The notes beneath the pieces were generated by a model that was not told the origin of the DNA, ran no database searches, and saw only the letters and a list, made by a program, of their open reading frames with translations. DNA of 64,000 nt, taken from Lathyrus oleraceus. Taxonomy: Eukaryota; Streptophyta; Magnoliopsida; Fabales; Fabaceae. The stretch's first letter is position 1. Each line of letters opens with the position of its first letter. The position numbers and the translations under genes were made by a program. This document shows, in pieces, positions 47,110 to 61,064 of the stretch. The stretch covers positions 185,977,330-186,041,329 of the forward strand of contig NC_066581.1 of the NCBI RefSeq assembly GCF_024323335.1. Reading direction: 5' to 3'.

Positions 47110-48780
47110 AAAAGAAAATTAAATTCACCCTAAAATTATATACAAATAAGTGGCTTACAAGGTCTGATCATTTCCCCAAAACCAAATAATTCAAAGATAA
47201 AGATGGCTCATATGACCTTTTATGATTATAACAAGACAAATAAAAGTAAGGTTACATAACACGTAATATTTTATGATTATAACAAGACAAATAGAACTAA
47301 GGTTACATAACATGTAGGTCTTTAGTGCCTATAATGACAAATCTTATCTTCATCTAAGAAATTGATCTTATCCGATAATTATAGGTAATCTTCAAAGTAG
47401 TCCTTATCCCTAAAGAATTTGAATACTGTAGTAGTCGTCTTTGTTATTGTTGGCATGGTTAGGGTTGCTAGAAGTACTTTCACTTCCCGATAAAGCAGAC
47501 ATAACTCCTTTCATTTTAATAAGAGATTCTTGGTTACTTGCAGTAGCCAACAAAAAGGCTAACAGCTTCGATTGATCCATTAGGAACGATGTATCTTCTA
47601 AAATAATATTGGTATTTTTACAAAGGGTTAGATGGACTTTAAACCAATCACCCAATTTTATTGAAGAAAGTAATTATGAATTCAATTTGATCCAGCATTT
47701 AATAGAAAACTTCCTTACTAATGAGAGGCGGGACAATATTGTCGTAATTGCTAAGAAGTAAATGTATTAGAGGTAATCCAAGTAATACCAAAGGTTGCAC
47801 AGAAAGATAAAAATGCATTGTGTGGAGGACAAGTAGTATTTAAAGTAAAGTTAGAAAATGCCTCGGAGGCATTAGCAGGGAAAATATTAAGATTGAGTCC
47901 AATTAACTAAAACTGCTGGATAAATTAGTAAGAAAAGTTTAATGATATATATTTATTGAACCAGATAAACCAAGTGTGGTTAAATGACTCAACTGCTAAA
48001 AAAATTAGACCAAACGTCCATGTAATCAAGATAATTAAATGTTTGCGGGATATAAGAGACATCAATAAGGATTTTGCTTATGTTAAAAGTAATTTCCAAT
48101 CAGCAGGAGATAATACCTTAACAATTTTAAACTTTGAGAACTTAATTTTTATTTTATCATTCTCATCAAATCGATGAGTGAGAGATATAGAGTTTGTATC
48201 TACCATAATGAGTTCATAAAATTCTTTGGTCTTTAAAGAATATTTTGGTAAAAAAGAAAAATCCCAGGAAAAAATTCTCGAAATAACATGTAATAATGAG
48301 ACGTCTGAAAGGAGGTAATTTGGCTCCAAAGGAAAAATAGGATCAAACAATTTTTTAGTAATAAAAGTAGATTTTGCACTAGGGGGCAGTATAATATGCT
48401 AATTTTGAATAAGGTATAATTTGAGAGGATAAAGAGGTATTACTATAGAGGAGATAATAATGCAAACCCCATCATTGGTCTGGCTGAGGAAAGTAATGGA
48501 GATGTAATTTTTGAGATATAATAAGGTAATCCTATAACTATGGATTTGTCGTTTGAAAGTAATGTGGTTCATATTTGTATCTTGGATTACTATGATTCTT
48601 GCTTATTCTTTCCCTGCAAGAATTCTCGAGTTAAGAAATTGGGTAATGAGTTTTTAACACCGTCAATATGTTATGTTTCAAAATCAAAATAAGACAATAG
48701 ATATTTCCACTTGACAAAAATTTACTTTGAAACTAAATTTTTAATATCCTTTTTTAAAACACTTTTAGCATCCTTGCAAT
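47110..48780 (-). pseudogene. Region downstream of RNase H in the pararetrovirus relic
   Basis: Two short minus-strand open frames (48350-48078, with FSWDFSFLPKYSLKTKEFYE; 47655-47410, with LLAFLLATASNQESLIKMKG) lie where pararetroviruses carry their last ORF (transactivator or inclusion protein). I recognise no diagnostic motif, so the assignment rests on position. Short words near 47210-47320 (TTTTATGATTATAACAAGAC) form a direct repeat of about 60 bp. Confidence 0.35.
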
Positions 48781-48786
48781 TGGGTT

Positions 48787-49653
48787 TTAATAAAAATGGT
48801 TTAGAAAACAAATCCTCTTGAAATTTGGTAATACATAAACAATTTCTAAAATTTCTTTTTTAATAGTTCTATAATTTAATTGGGATGGGGTCCAAGTTCC
48901 ATAATAGTATCTGACAACCTGTCCCTTGTCCATACCCGAAAGTAATTGTTTTAATATATCTCTAGATCCTAGGTCTGAGGCATTTGTTTCAACAATAAGA
49001 TTTGCATTCAGATATGGGATTCCTAAGCAGGATAATCTCTTAACTATTTGCTTTAATTGGATGACACTCTTTATCATGGGACCATCCCAAGAAGGAGGAT
49101 CCTTTGTAAATCTCTCGAACAATGGTATGCATATGGTTCTAAGATTTCGGATAAAGTTGAAACATAATTAGGGCATCCTAAAAAGCTTTGTAATTGGATT
49201 TTAGTCTTTAATTCGTTTGAGAATTTACTAACAAATTATAAGGACCTACTAATAGGTGTATACATACCCTGACTAATATCAAAACCCAAAATCTATCTTT
49301 ACTTTGAAATAATTTTAATTTCTTTTCAGATAACACTAATTCATTACTTTTAATCATTTCATATAACTGACTTAGGTGCTTTAGGTGTTGGTGGATAGAA
49401 TCAGATAATACTAGTATATCATTCAAGTAAACTATAGTAAATCGAGAAAAATTATTAAATATAGAATTCGTAATATTATGAAATTTTCAGGGGGTGTTTT
49501 TAGCCATAATGGCATAATGTTCCATTCATAGTGCCCAAAAGATACTACAAATGCGGTTTTATATTTATCTTCTTCTTGTAATTGGTTTTGATAATAGTCG
49601 GCTTTAAGGTTAAAATTTGAAAATATACTTGTATGGTATAGTATACTTATCAA
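48787..49653 (-). pseudogene. Pararetroviral reverse transcriptase and RNase H, dead
   Basis: Three minus-strand pieces are in order: 49653-49432 (QLQEEDKYKTAFVVSFGHYE, WNIMPLWLK), 49426-49208 (LSEKKLKLFQSKDRF), and 49122-48787 (RFTKDPPSWDGP, then CLGIPYLNANLIVETNASDL and TIKKEILEIVYV, the RNase H start). In a live virus this copies RNA to DNA in the cytoplasm. The RT active-site motif reads Y-L-N-D rather than Y-x-D-D (about 49420-49431), and frameshifts separate the pieces. It is degraded beyond function and is described as found. Confidence 0.75.
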
Positions 49654-50246
49654 ATCCTTTTTATTAGGTATTAAGTACCTAATCTATTATAATGCCTTAT
49701 TTAAAGGTTTGCAATTTACCACTAATCATGGATTTCTCTTTCTAATTATGTGGCATTAATAACATAAAACACTAAGAGAGCCTTACTCGATATGATTAAT
49801 CTTTTTTCTAAGTAATCTTATATTTATTTTTTTGCAATATTCTAAATGTTATTTATTCATTTGTATTTCCTTAAAGTCGAGGTCATAAGACAAAGAAACA
49901 ATATGTATCTTTCTCTTCCATAAGGCATTAGGTTGATGTGAACAAAGATCTTTTATAAATTTATTTTCTATAGTTTTAATTTTATCTTGTACATTAGAAT
50001 ATTATAATTGTTCTTCTATCTTTTTAAAGTGTATTTCTTTATTAATAAAATTGATCAGTTTTCTTTTATTATTAATTTGATTAATAAATGGTATAACTTT
50101 ACTCTAAACAGATTTAAGATCTATGATGTTAGGTTGTTCTAAGAATTCAAATTTAACCCTCTCCCTAAGGCATTAGCGGTTATAGTTGTATTATAACGAT
50201 ATAAAGATAAAGCAAATACAGGAAAAATGTTCCTAGAATAATGAAT
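49654..50246 (-). pseudogene. Broken pol region between protease and RT
   Basis: A minus-strand reading shows traces of the pol linker, but stops occur every 5-20 codons and no long open piece survives. Placed here only because it lies between the protease and RT relics. Confidence 0.35.
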
Positions 50247-50721
50247 TCATGAATATTCTTTACTAAGAAAATAAATTATATAACAAATTTTATCTTTATA
50301 GATCTTAATACTTGATAATTTGTAAGATACTTTTAATTTATTACCATTGTCTCTTCGTAAAGATTCTTTGGTTTTTTCATAATATACTGTTGGAATCAAA
50401 TCTGCTCCCAAATCTATCAAAGTAATTAACTCATAAGTTTTATCTTTAACATTAAGATTTATTTTACTACACCATTTATGAGATATTATTATTTTATTTT
50501 TTTTGTTAATATAGGTATCTACATTATTCAAAAAAATAGTTTCTAATTTTATTCTTTAAATTAATAATTTCGTTATGTAAATCTTTAATAGAAACAATCT
50601 TTTCAACCGGTTTCTTAAACAAATTCATAACATCTTCAAATTCTACTTTGTGAATATTGTTTTCATTTGTAATATTTTTAATATATCTCGTGAAATTTTG
50701 CTTGCTTTCCGAGTCTTCCAT
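50247..50721 (-). pseudogene. Pararetroviral protease region
   Basis: An open piece at 50721-50524 starts MEDSESKQNFTRYIKNITN. It is followed, with a small frame overlap, by 50531-50247, which contains the retropepsin-like LITLIDLGADLIPTVYY. The expected D-S/T-G triad reads D-L-G, so the site is dead. It lies directly upstream of RT, as in pararetroviral pol. Confidence 0.6.
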
Positions 50722-50791
50722 TTTGTCTAGTATCCCTATTAAGGTATTAACTTTATTGTTTGTTAAAACATTAATTCTTTTGTTATAATTG

Positions 50792-51365
50792 TTACAATTG
50801 CAAAAATTCTAATGCTAAATATTCATCGGAATTAGAATCTGATTTTTCAAAATTATTAATTTGATGTATTTCCTCACAAGAGAATTCTTCAAAAGATGAA
50901 GAGTTCCTTCTTCTTAGTTTAATAAAATGTTTTATAAAGTAGTTATTAATTTTTTTTAATTCTTCTGAAATGTCTAAATTAGTAATTTGATTATTTTTTC
51001 TTAGACCTTGCATTTATTAACACAATGGCAAAAACGATCTGACTTATAACATTTAACTTCTTTGTCTTAAGGTCTAGATTTATTATTGTATTTTTTGTAA
51101 TGTTTCTTATCATAAATTTTCTTATAAGATTTTTTTTGTGTAAAATTCTGAATTATCTATATAAAATTGCTTCTTGTGATAATATAAATTTTTTCGTTCT
51201 TTGCTAACAACTTTTTTATTCCTAGGGTTGTTGGGTGCTCTTAAAGGAGCACCTCTGTATTGCTTGTAAAATGATCCCATTTTGCGCTTGTTGATAGCCT
51301 TCTCATTTTTAATCTTATTTTGTAATTTATAATCGATACAAATCAGTATACTAGTTTCAATTACA
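50792..51365 (-). pseudogene. Pararetroviral coat protein C-terminus
   Basis: The minus strand reads a basic stretch (MGSFYKQYRGAPLRAPNNPR, about 51290-51230), more Lys/Arg/Tyr-rich sequence with stops, then a degenerate CCHC knuckle CYKSDRFCHCVNKC (about 51015-51060) in which the second Cys is Ser. A charged, Ser-rich acidic tail follows (51013-50792; RRRNSSSFEEFSCEEIHQIN). The basic domain plus knuckle plus acidic tail is the usual arrangement in pararetroviral coat proteins. The N-terminal half is absent. Confidence 0.55.
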
Positions 51366-51379
51366 TATTAGATAATTCT

Positions 51380-52931
51380 CATATGGTTAATGACTGATAT
51401 GGGATAGGTCTAATAAAATTTTGGGATATTACGTCATGGCTAGAATGACATATGTAAAGGTCATAGGTAACTTAGCACTAGTGTAAAATTCATTTACAAA
51501 TTCCATAATATCTCCTTTTAAAGTCTTTCGGCATCTCTTAATGAATTCAAATTTGAATCAATCAGACCTTGGGCTTTTGTTTCCTTCACCATCCCACACT
51601 GCATACTTAATCTCTTATCTTGTAAAAGGTTCTTCTTATCTCACCTTATACTCACTTAACAAGCACCTTAGCTCCACCCCATTCATTCTAGGGCTGTTGC
51701 AATTTTTCTCTTTGAATCTTCCTTCAAAAAACTTATTTCCCTCCCTTTTCACTCCATGCATATCTTTTATCTTACCCTTGTTTGTGTTAAGACAAGAAAC
51801 GAAATTCTTTCTATATCTCTCCATCAATATACTATGAAAGAATCTTGGATTCAAAACTCCTTATTTTGTCCATGTCACTCTTGATTTCTGTCTTAATAAG
51901 CTCTCTTTGCATTGAAGATTTTTCCACATGTTGTTTGTTAATAACTATGTTTTCTCTACACTTCATATACCAACTCCTCTTCATAATTTTCTAATAACAC
52001 GTCAAATTCATTTACCTCTTTCACTTTATCATAAACCTTCATATCCAACCAACCAAAAACTTCCTTATTCCATCACCTTATTTTATTTTTCAATGTCTTT
52101 AATTTTTCTTTTAGAATACAAGCTTTCATCCTTTTTATCTTCAACGATTTCCATTACTCATCCACAAAATTCCCAAAATCCAAATGATCTAACTGACAAG
52201 TGTTTATCCTAAAAGGTTTAGGGCCATAATTAGAATCATTTACCTTTAATCAAATAGGATAGTGGTCTGATATATCCCTTGGACCTATTAGTTAACCAAC
52301 AACTTTCCATCTATCTATTAAGTTTCAGACAATAAAAATCTATCCAACCTACTTGTAGATTTTCCTTTTCCACTAGATCAAGTGAACTTGTTTCCTATTT
52401 GGAACATATATCAACTCCATGTTTGTCACGAATTCCTTGAACTTCTCCATCTTAATCCTCATTTCATTTTCACTAGCTCCCTTATTCTCATCTCCACTTT
52501 TATCAAGTTAAAGTCACATCCAACACACCAATCCCCTCATTTTTCTTTTCTTTTTACCTCCTCTAAATTCCTCCATAATTTTATTTTTTATTAATATTTC
52601 AATATGAGTAAATATTAACTATATAGCATGCAAGCTCATTCCAATTCACATTCATTCCTACAAAACCATATCCCCTAAAGTTATAAATCAAGTATAGTGA
52701 CCCCACTATCCACATTATTGGAATTCCACGAGAAAACCCGTAAGACGCAAAAGATGTCCATTCACCATCATTATTTCTCCATAAACTACATACTAATTTA
52801 CTATCTATTTTTTGTAACTTAGTTTCTTGAATAATACATATATCAACCATGCCTGATTGAATGATTTGGTTTATTCTCATTCTCTAAGCACTGTTGCATC
52901 CCTCTCTTATGTTGAAAGATATGATATTCAT
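51380..52931 (-). pseudogene. LINE (L1-type) ORF2: endonuclease and start of RT
   Basis: From MNIISFNIREG (ATG at 52931) the minus strand encodes the APE-type endonuclease: IIQSGMVDICIIQETKLQ with the catalytic Glu, RGYGFVGMNVNWNELACYIV, and a SDH motif (DISDHYPI, about 52270). A linker follows (NPRFFHSILMERYRKNFVSC, 51854-51636), then the first RT motif remains (FIKRCRKTLKGDIMEFVNEF, about 51480-51540). Homology ends near 51380, before the catalytic RT motifs. Frames are broken repeatedly; one stop (TAG) lies at codon 16. Confidence 0.78.
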
Positions 52932-53650
52932 TGAGTATTGTTAGTGGTCTCCTTCCTTGCATTCTTTCTTTCGTGTCCCTCTCCTTTATTTCTCAAATTC
53001 TTTGCTTGTATACCTCATTCCATTCTTTCCAGAGATACCCATTTTGGTAATTGCTTTCTAAACATTTTCTTCAATATTAGAATCCAAGTTTGCCCAGAAC
53101 CGAATATTATCCTGCACTACATCGGAGTCCTTTGTGGATTCGCAACATAACATTGGCCCTCATGAGTATTGCTCTTATAAATCCTCATTTGAAGCTTGAT
53201 ATTTATCTAGACGACTTCTATTGATTTCAAGGGTCAAAAAACTGGGAAGTATGATGGTTGAACATAACTTTCTTCTTCATTCTCTGCATCTTCTGGTTGG
53301 TTTTTCCTTACTGGGTTATACTCATTAGGTTCATTCTCAACATCCCAATAAGTTGTGAATTTATGATGCACCCATCATGCTTTCATCTTTGTCTTGGTAT
53401 TGAAATATGTTTATTTCCTTCTTTATGTCGGACGTTTCTTATACCATTTTAATCTATTTAGAATTTTTATTCTTCCTTTTTTACTGTTTGATTTTTTTTC
53501 TATTTTGTTTTCCAACGACACATTTTTCACCTTCTGCCATAACTGCTTCCTTTTCCATTTTTTATGATCGAATGTCTTGTCCATTCTCCACTTGTTATGA
53601 GAAGACTTTATTATGGTCGTTTTCACTTTTGGAAAGACAACATAAACTAA
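52932..53650 (-). other. LINE upstream region
   Basis: Upstream of the ORF2 start the minus strand is Lys/Arg-rich with one 67-codon open piece (53626-53423). It may be ORF1 remains or leader; no zinc-finger or RRM motif was recognised. Confidence 0.35.
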
Positions 53651-54939
53651 AATAATAAAAATAAAGATAATTTCTTTTTACACCCCCTAATACTGGTAAC
53701 AATCCATAAACCATTTGAACTTTTTAATATTTTTTTGGCTTAAAGATTGGTTTACTAACAAATACTCGTAGGGGCATTAAAAACCTTTAAGTTGTGGTAT
53801 TGAAATTGTTTATGTGGTGGATTTTTCTATCATTTGCGATGTTATGAATTGATGAAGTTGTAATTGTTATTTGGCTTTTGTTTTTTAATGTTCTTATTTT
53901 TACTGAAGTCAATGAAGTTAACGTAGAAGTAAACGTGGAAGAGAAACTTTCAAGTTTAGAAAGACAAAGTATTCAATAAAGTTTACAAGAAGTATATTTA
54001 ACTTGCAATTTATCTTTCATATAGGTTTTTCTAATTTTTTATATTTCATGGATTTTCTTATTCGTTTATTTGTTAGGTTTCGGGGATATAATCTTGGTGA
54101 CTTTTGTGATCTCTCCTGCTATGCATGTAAAATGAAAAATATTTATATAAACTCAATTCTATTAAATAATCATACAAAAAGAAGAAAAATAATAACTTGT
54201 GAGAAGAAGAAAGAAAAAAAAGGAAATTTTGATATTTTGAAATAGAGATTTTGTCTTTCAAATCAAGGTAAATTGTTGATTAAAAAAATAGATATTATGA
54301 TAATAATGACATGTGAGATCAAAAATTATTTGTTACGATGTAAAATAAATTTAGATACACGTATGAAATTTGAAATGATTTACTTAATCGTAAAATGAAC
54401 AATAACCATATAAATTTAATTGTATTAAATAATTATACAAAAAATAATTCTGAGATGGTTAAAGAAAAAAATTAATATTTAGAAATAAAGATTTTGTCTC
54501 TCAAATTAAGAAAATGATTGATTAAAATAAAATAGATATTATGCTCATAGTCACCTGCGAGATAAAATAAATTGTTAATTTTATTAAAATTTAAAAAAAA
54601 AATAGATTATTAGTATTAAGTAGTGATACTAAATAAATAGAGAGAAAAATATTAAATGAAAGTGAGAAAGTGTGGGAAAAAGAAATGTGAAAGAGATTTG
54701 AAATTTTAATCAAGAGAGAGAATGAGTAGATGTAATATTTAATTGTAATTTAATTAATGAATGTTTGAAAATGAACGTCACATGTTATGCTCTTATAAGA
54801 GATGAGAATGTAAAAGATTAACATTACTTAATTACTTAAATGCCCTTTTGTTGGTGTAAATAATTTGTAGTGAAAGAGCAATTTAAAAAGTACATCTGAT
54901 TGATTTTTAATGGATTGATAGTTGATCCACTAATTACAA
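53651..54939. other. AT-rich spacer with a degenerate duplication
   Basis: No gene. About 54150-54340 and 54415-54565 are diverged copies of each other (shared words TATTAAATAATxATACAAAAA, GATTTTGTCT, AATAGATATTATG), about 240 bp apart. Confidence 0.55.
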
Positions 54940-56354
<1,415 letters not shown>

Positions 56355-56372
56355 TCCCCAACAGAGTCACCA
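56355..56372 (-). other. Primer binding site, tRNA-Arg type
   Basis: The minus strand reads TGGTGACTCTGTTGGGGA, two bases different from TGGCGACTCTGCTGGGGA, and lies two bases from an LTR-like end TGTGACA. Confidence 0.7.
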
Positions 56373-56374
56373 GT

Positions 56375-56555
56375 TGTCACATCTCGAAAAAAGACGACCT
56401 CACACGAGAAAATAAAACTAGAAATAATGGTAGTTCCGGGGTGAGAGGGTGGTTCAGGCGGTGGTCATAAGGGTTAGAGGGTAGCCAAATTATTCGGTGT
56501 ATAGAGTGTTTGAGAGATTGGATGATTAGGAGAGAGAAATGAGATTAGAAATTAA

Positions 56556-56593
<38 letters not shown>

Positions 56594-57906
56594 ATACTCT
56601 TTTCTTCCTCCGTTGATATTGTGCCAAGTGGTACATTTATGGTCCTTTTGATTCAGTTGAATGTTTAGTCAACCAGGGATCTGGTATGCCATCCTCTCAT
56701 GTTATTACCACGCGCTGCAATTTACATCCTTCTGATCATTCAGTCACTTGATCCAAGTGATGTGGATTGAGTCAATCAATATTGGCTCTCCGGTCCTTGG
56801 TTGTTGTTGACCTGCGTTGGGTCTATCGGGGCTCTCCCTGAGCTTGTTCTCAGCGTACCCCCTCTTTTATTCTTTTGCAGCATTATTTTTTTAATATTTA
56901 TTGTGTTTAAATATTTTTTTATGGACTTTATGTGGGTCCACGTTCATTATTTTGTTTGCTAATCCATAATCCCCTACATGACTCTTGCACCCCATTTAAA
57001 ATTTCATTTATTTATTATTTATTATTTATTTTAATTAATTAGTTGATTAAATAAATAATTAATAATAATAAATAAATATTTTCAAATGCAATCAAAATCG
57101 TCAACGCCAAATGAATTTTCAAAAATACCTTGACTTTATTTATTTTTATTATTATTGGTTTTATTTGTTAATTTCTTTAATTGTTGCAATTGATTAAATA
57201 AATAAATAACCATAATAATAAATATAAATAAATAATTGATAAATGATTTTTTCAAGTACAATCAAAACCCTTGGTCAAACCAATTGAATTTACAAAATCC
57301 GTTTCGCTTCAATTAATTATGTATCAACGCGAATCAATTTTTTTTCCAATCAAACATAACATTAAAAATCTTTTTATAATAAAATCAAAAGAAGAGGAAC
57401 ATTGGAGTTTCGCATTCCATGAAAACCTTGAATAATTAGCCTTCGAGGCACACGTCTTGGATTAACTGCTTATTTTTTCTTTCGATCTAAAACACTTAAG
57501 TCAAACTTGAACAAAAAAAATATTATAGTCTCGCATTCCATGAAAACCTTGAATAATCGGTCCTAAGACACACATTTTGGTCTTACCGAACATTCATTGT
57601 CCGCAAATAAATTTTATAAACACTTTGAATGAAAGAGGAACATTGAAGTCTCGCATTCCATGAAAATCTCGAATAATCAGCCTGAAGCATACATCTTGGA
57701 TTAACCGCTTATTCTTTCTTTCGTTCTAAAACACTTAATTCAAACTTAGACAAAAAAGGAATATTGAAGTCTCACATTCCATGAAAACCTTAAACAATCG
57801 GCCCTGAGACACACGTCTTGGTTGTCAGCTTTATTTGTACTAAGAAAATTTAAACCTTATTTATTTAGCATAATGATATATATCATAAATATAATTATGG
57901 TCAACA
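56375..57906 (-). repeat. Tat-lineage LTR
   Basis: On the minus strand, TGTTGACCATAATTAT (57906) to TCGAGATGTGACA (56375), with TG...CA ends and a PBS next to it. It includes a CT/GA microsatellite (56561-56590), a GC-richer stretch (56630-56870) and four 120-bp subrepeats. The right border is inferred from the TG only. Much shorter than the Ogre LTRs in this window, so it is a different family. Confidence 0.5.
57401..57850. repeat. Four tandem ~120-bp subrepeats in the LTR
   Basis: Copies start at 57401, 57522, 57642 and 57763 (ATTGAAGTCTCGCATTCCATG and variants), at spacings of 121, 120 and 121 bp. Copies 1 and 3, and copies 2 and 4, resemble each other more (TTAACYGCTTATT versus ATCGGYCCTRAGACACAC), so the array is probably a duplicated dimer. 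Confidence 0.9.
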
Positions 57907-58256
57907 TTTACAAAAAGAAAGGCATTATGCAAATTTAAAAGTCTAGCATTGGAAAGATGTTGTAGCATAAAATGCCAAAGAGCTTCGTTAGAAAGGAATG
58001 AAGATGAATTGACACGAGATGTGGATATGATAAGTAAAGTGTCTTATATGGTTAGTTAATACAATCCCTATATGAAGTTCCGCCAAACAAAAAATCTTTA
58101 ATATCCTTTTTCCTGTATCAAACGTTTACCATGATCAAATATAAAATGCAATTATCTTTAAGGCAAAGTTTAAGAACAAAACTCAAAAATTCAAGTTTAA
58201 ATCAACAACAAATAACACATCAGATATGATCATACAAAAAGAAATCAGCATAGTTC
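57907..58256. other. Unassigned region beside a copia relic
   Basis: No recognisable coding sequence. It may belong to the copia relic on its right. Confidence 0.35.
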
Positions 58257-58660
58257 TTACATGTTTGGATATTGAGATATGACCATTTCGTATTTACTAT
58301 GCATGGGAGTAATAAGATGGTTTGAATTAAAATGTTTCAATGATGAACATATATATTCACTTGCACTAGAATCAACAACCCACAAACTTAATGTAGATTT
58401 GTTCAAATAAAAGTTCAATTTAGTGATACCATAGGTAATATAACTACAAATATGATTGATTACATTCACCTTACTAGCAAAAACATGTTGATTTTAAGAA
58501 GGAAAATTTTGTAGCATATTGACAAGTTGTTCATATTGGTGATTGGCGAAACCATACAAATCATTTTCTTTTGTTCTTTTGGATTCATAAATATCTCCCT
58601 CTCACCATGGATTCAATAGGAGTATTGTTGCTGAATAATTATTGCAATAGTTAAGGGAAA
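58257..58660 (-). pseudogene. Copia protease scrap
   Basis: The minus strand reads FANHQYEQLVNMLQNF (Gag end), then LWVVDSSASEYICSSLKHFN, the copia protease active-site region with DSS in place of DSG, and HLITPMHSKYEMVISQYPNM. Homology ends at 58257. The upstream part holds stops. No other copia parts were found nearby. Confidence 0.6.
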
Positions 58661-59334
58661 GTTCGTGTTTTCAATAAGAACACTAATAAATAATGGGACA
58701 AGTCATTCCATAATAAGAACAATATTCTTGTAACCAAAGGTACGAAATATTTTAAAAAATTGTCATTTATATCGAATGAAAATAGTAAAATCATATATTT
58801 ATAATGAATGAAAGATAACTTGAAAAATTCACCATCCGTTATAAATATCAATGTGATTTTATATTACATAAATGATATTTCTACACTACCCTCTTACACT
58901 TACACCATAAATAATATTATCTTTTTAATTTTTTATCATTAAATTCTCTCTCCTACTATACATACATGTACCTTTTCTATATAAATGTATTTGAAATATT
59001 ATAGTAATAAATATTTTTTTATAGAAATATAAAAACTATTATTATTATTTTTAAAATTAATATGATTAATCAATTTTTTTTTTTATTAACCAATATTTTA
59101 TATTTTATTAACCAACTTTGTTTTATTATAAAAAATATTTTTAATATCTGAATGTTTATTAACCATTTTCATCACTCAATTAACCAATTTTTTACATTTT
59201 ATTAATCAATTTTGTTTTACACTAAAAATTATTTTAACATTTAAAATTACTGTTCACGAATACTATTCACAAGATACTATTCATGATACTGTTCATAACA
59301 CTGTTCATAAAATATATATTTTTTATTAAAAAAA
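58661..59334. other. AT-rich spacer with short repeats
   Basis: No gene. 59050-59220 has several TTAACCAA/TTTTACATTTTATTAA words. 59252-59312 has about five imperfect copies of a 13-bp unit (ACTGTTCATAACA, ATACTATTCACAAG). Confidence 0.5.
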
Positions 59335-59366
59335 TATTGTTCACCGTAGAAATACGGTGAACAATA
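59335..59366. repeat. Hairpin: 14-bp stem, GAAA loop (copy 1 of 4)
   Basis: TATTGTTCACCGTA, loop GAAA, TACGGTGAACAATA: a perfect 14-bp stem. Other copies are at 59764-59795 (one stem mismatch), 60774-60805 (changed) and 61237-61268 (perfect, loop TTTC from the inverted orientation). They mark the outer ends and the unit junctions of the fold-back array. Confidence 0.9.
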
Positions 59367-60198
59367 TATACGGTTAAGTATTGGTGTACAAAATGGATGT
59401 AGGAATAACATTGTTGTTTATACTAACGTGATTTAATAAAACATTATCGTGATTTTAGTGATATTATATAATATAAAAATAATGATACCATAGGATAAAA
59501 TAACATATATTTAATTTCAATATAATAATAATAATAATAATGATAATAATAAAATAAGTAATAAGTAATAAGTAAGTGAATTTGGATTAAAAAAAGCTAC
59601 CTAATATTACCCGCTATTCCAAAATTGAATAATAATATAAAGAAACAAGAGAGTGAAATGGGATTTTTTTTTTAAAATAATCATGTTTTTAAAAAAAATA
59701 CGAAAATAACCAACTTTTCAAAAAAAAATCCAAAATAACCCTATATATTTTTTATTAAAAAAATATTGTTCACCATAGAAATACGGTGAACAATATATAG
59801 GGTTAAGTATTGGTGTACAAAATGGATGTAGGAATAACATTGTTGTTTATATTAACGTGATTTAATAAAACATTATCGTGATTTTAGTGATATTATATAA
59901 TATAAAAATAATGATACCATAGGATAAAATAACATATATTTAATTTCAATATAATAATAGTAATAATAATAATATAATAATAATAATAATAATAATAAAA
60001 TGATAATAATAAAATAAGTAATAAGTAAGTGAATTTGGATAAAAAAAGCTACCTAATATTACTCGCTATTCCAAAATTGAATAATAATATAAAGAAATAA
60101 GAGAGTGAAATGGGATTTTTTTTTTAAAATAACCATGTTTTTCAAAAAAATACGAAAATAACCAACTTTTCAAAAAAAATTCCAAAATAACCATGTTT

Positions 60199-60358
60199 GG
60201 GGAGGATGCGCCAGCTGTATTGGCGCCTCCTCTTGGAGTGTCATGCAGGCGCCACAAGCATTGGCGCCTCTTCATGAGGCCCAATGCATGTGCGCCAATG
60301 CATCTGGCGCCTCCTCTAATTTTTTGGGGTACGCCAACTCCCCCGACGCATCCTCCCC
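60199..60358. repeat. GC-rich palindromic core with GGCGCC words
   Basis: The core starts GGGGAGGATGCG and ends CGCATCCTCCCC, and in between holds several GGCGCC and GCGCCAATGCAT words in both orientations. It is strikingly GC-rich in AT-rich surroundings. A partial copy lies at 62253-62291. Confidence 0.85.
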
Positions 60359-60557
60359 AAACATGATTATTTTGGAAAAAAAATTGAAAAGTTGGTTATT
60401 TTCGTATTTTTTTTGAAAAACATGGTTATTTTAAAAAAAAATCCCATTTCACTCTCTTGTTTCTTATTATTATTTTTCAATTTTGGAATAGCGGGTAATA
60501 TTAGGTAGCTTTTTTTTATCCAAATTCACTTACTTATTACTTATTTTATTATTATCA

Positions 60558-60606
<49 letters not shown>

Positions 60607-61020
60607 TATTATTATTATATTGAAATTAAATATATGTTATTTTATCCTATGGTATCATTATTTTTATATTATATAATATCACTAAAATCACGATAATGTT
60701 TTATTAAATCACGTTAATATAAACAACAATGTTATTCCTACATCCATTTTGTACACCAATACTTAACCGTATATATTATTCACCGTATTTCGACGGTGAA
60801 CAATATTTTTTTAATAAAAGATATATAGGGTTATTTTGGAATTTTTTTGAAAAGTTGATTATTTTCGTATTTTTTTTTAAAAACATCATTATTTTAAAAA
60901 AAATCCCATTTCACTCTCTTGTTTCTTTATATTATTATTCAATTTTGGAATAGCGGGTAATATTAGGTAGCTTTTTTTTTATCCAAATTCACTTACTTAT
61001 TACTTATTTTATTATTATCA

Positions 61021-61064
<44 letters not shown>

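Larger units (their letters stand above)
44200..51365 (-). mobile_element. Endogenous pararetrovirus relic (caulimovirid type)
   Basis: A very AT-rich block with minus-strand remains in the order coat protein end, protease, reverse transcriptase, RNase H, then further unassigned frames. The RT and RNase H pieces resemble plant pararetroviruses rather than LTR retrotransposons, and no LTRs, integrase or chromodomain were found. All frames carry many stops and frameshifts, so this is an old, dead copy. The left border is uncertain because the young copia element inserted at 44194/44195; the right border is where LINE sequence begins at about 51365-51380. Confidence 0.68.

Noticed and set aside
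51541..52594. Plus-strand frames of 70-98 codons
   Set aside because: They are antisense to recognisable LINE endonuclease and RT segments and show only hydrophobic, low-complexity composition.
57401..57850. Possible CRISPR-like array
   Set aside because: Plant nuclear context; units are contiguous and long (120 bp), with no spacer/repeat division.
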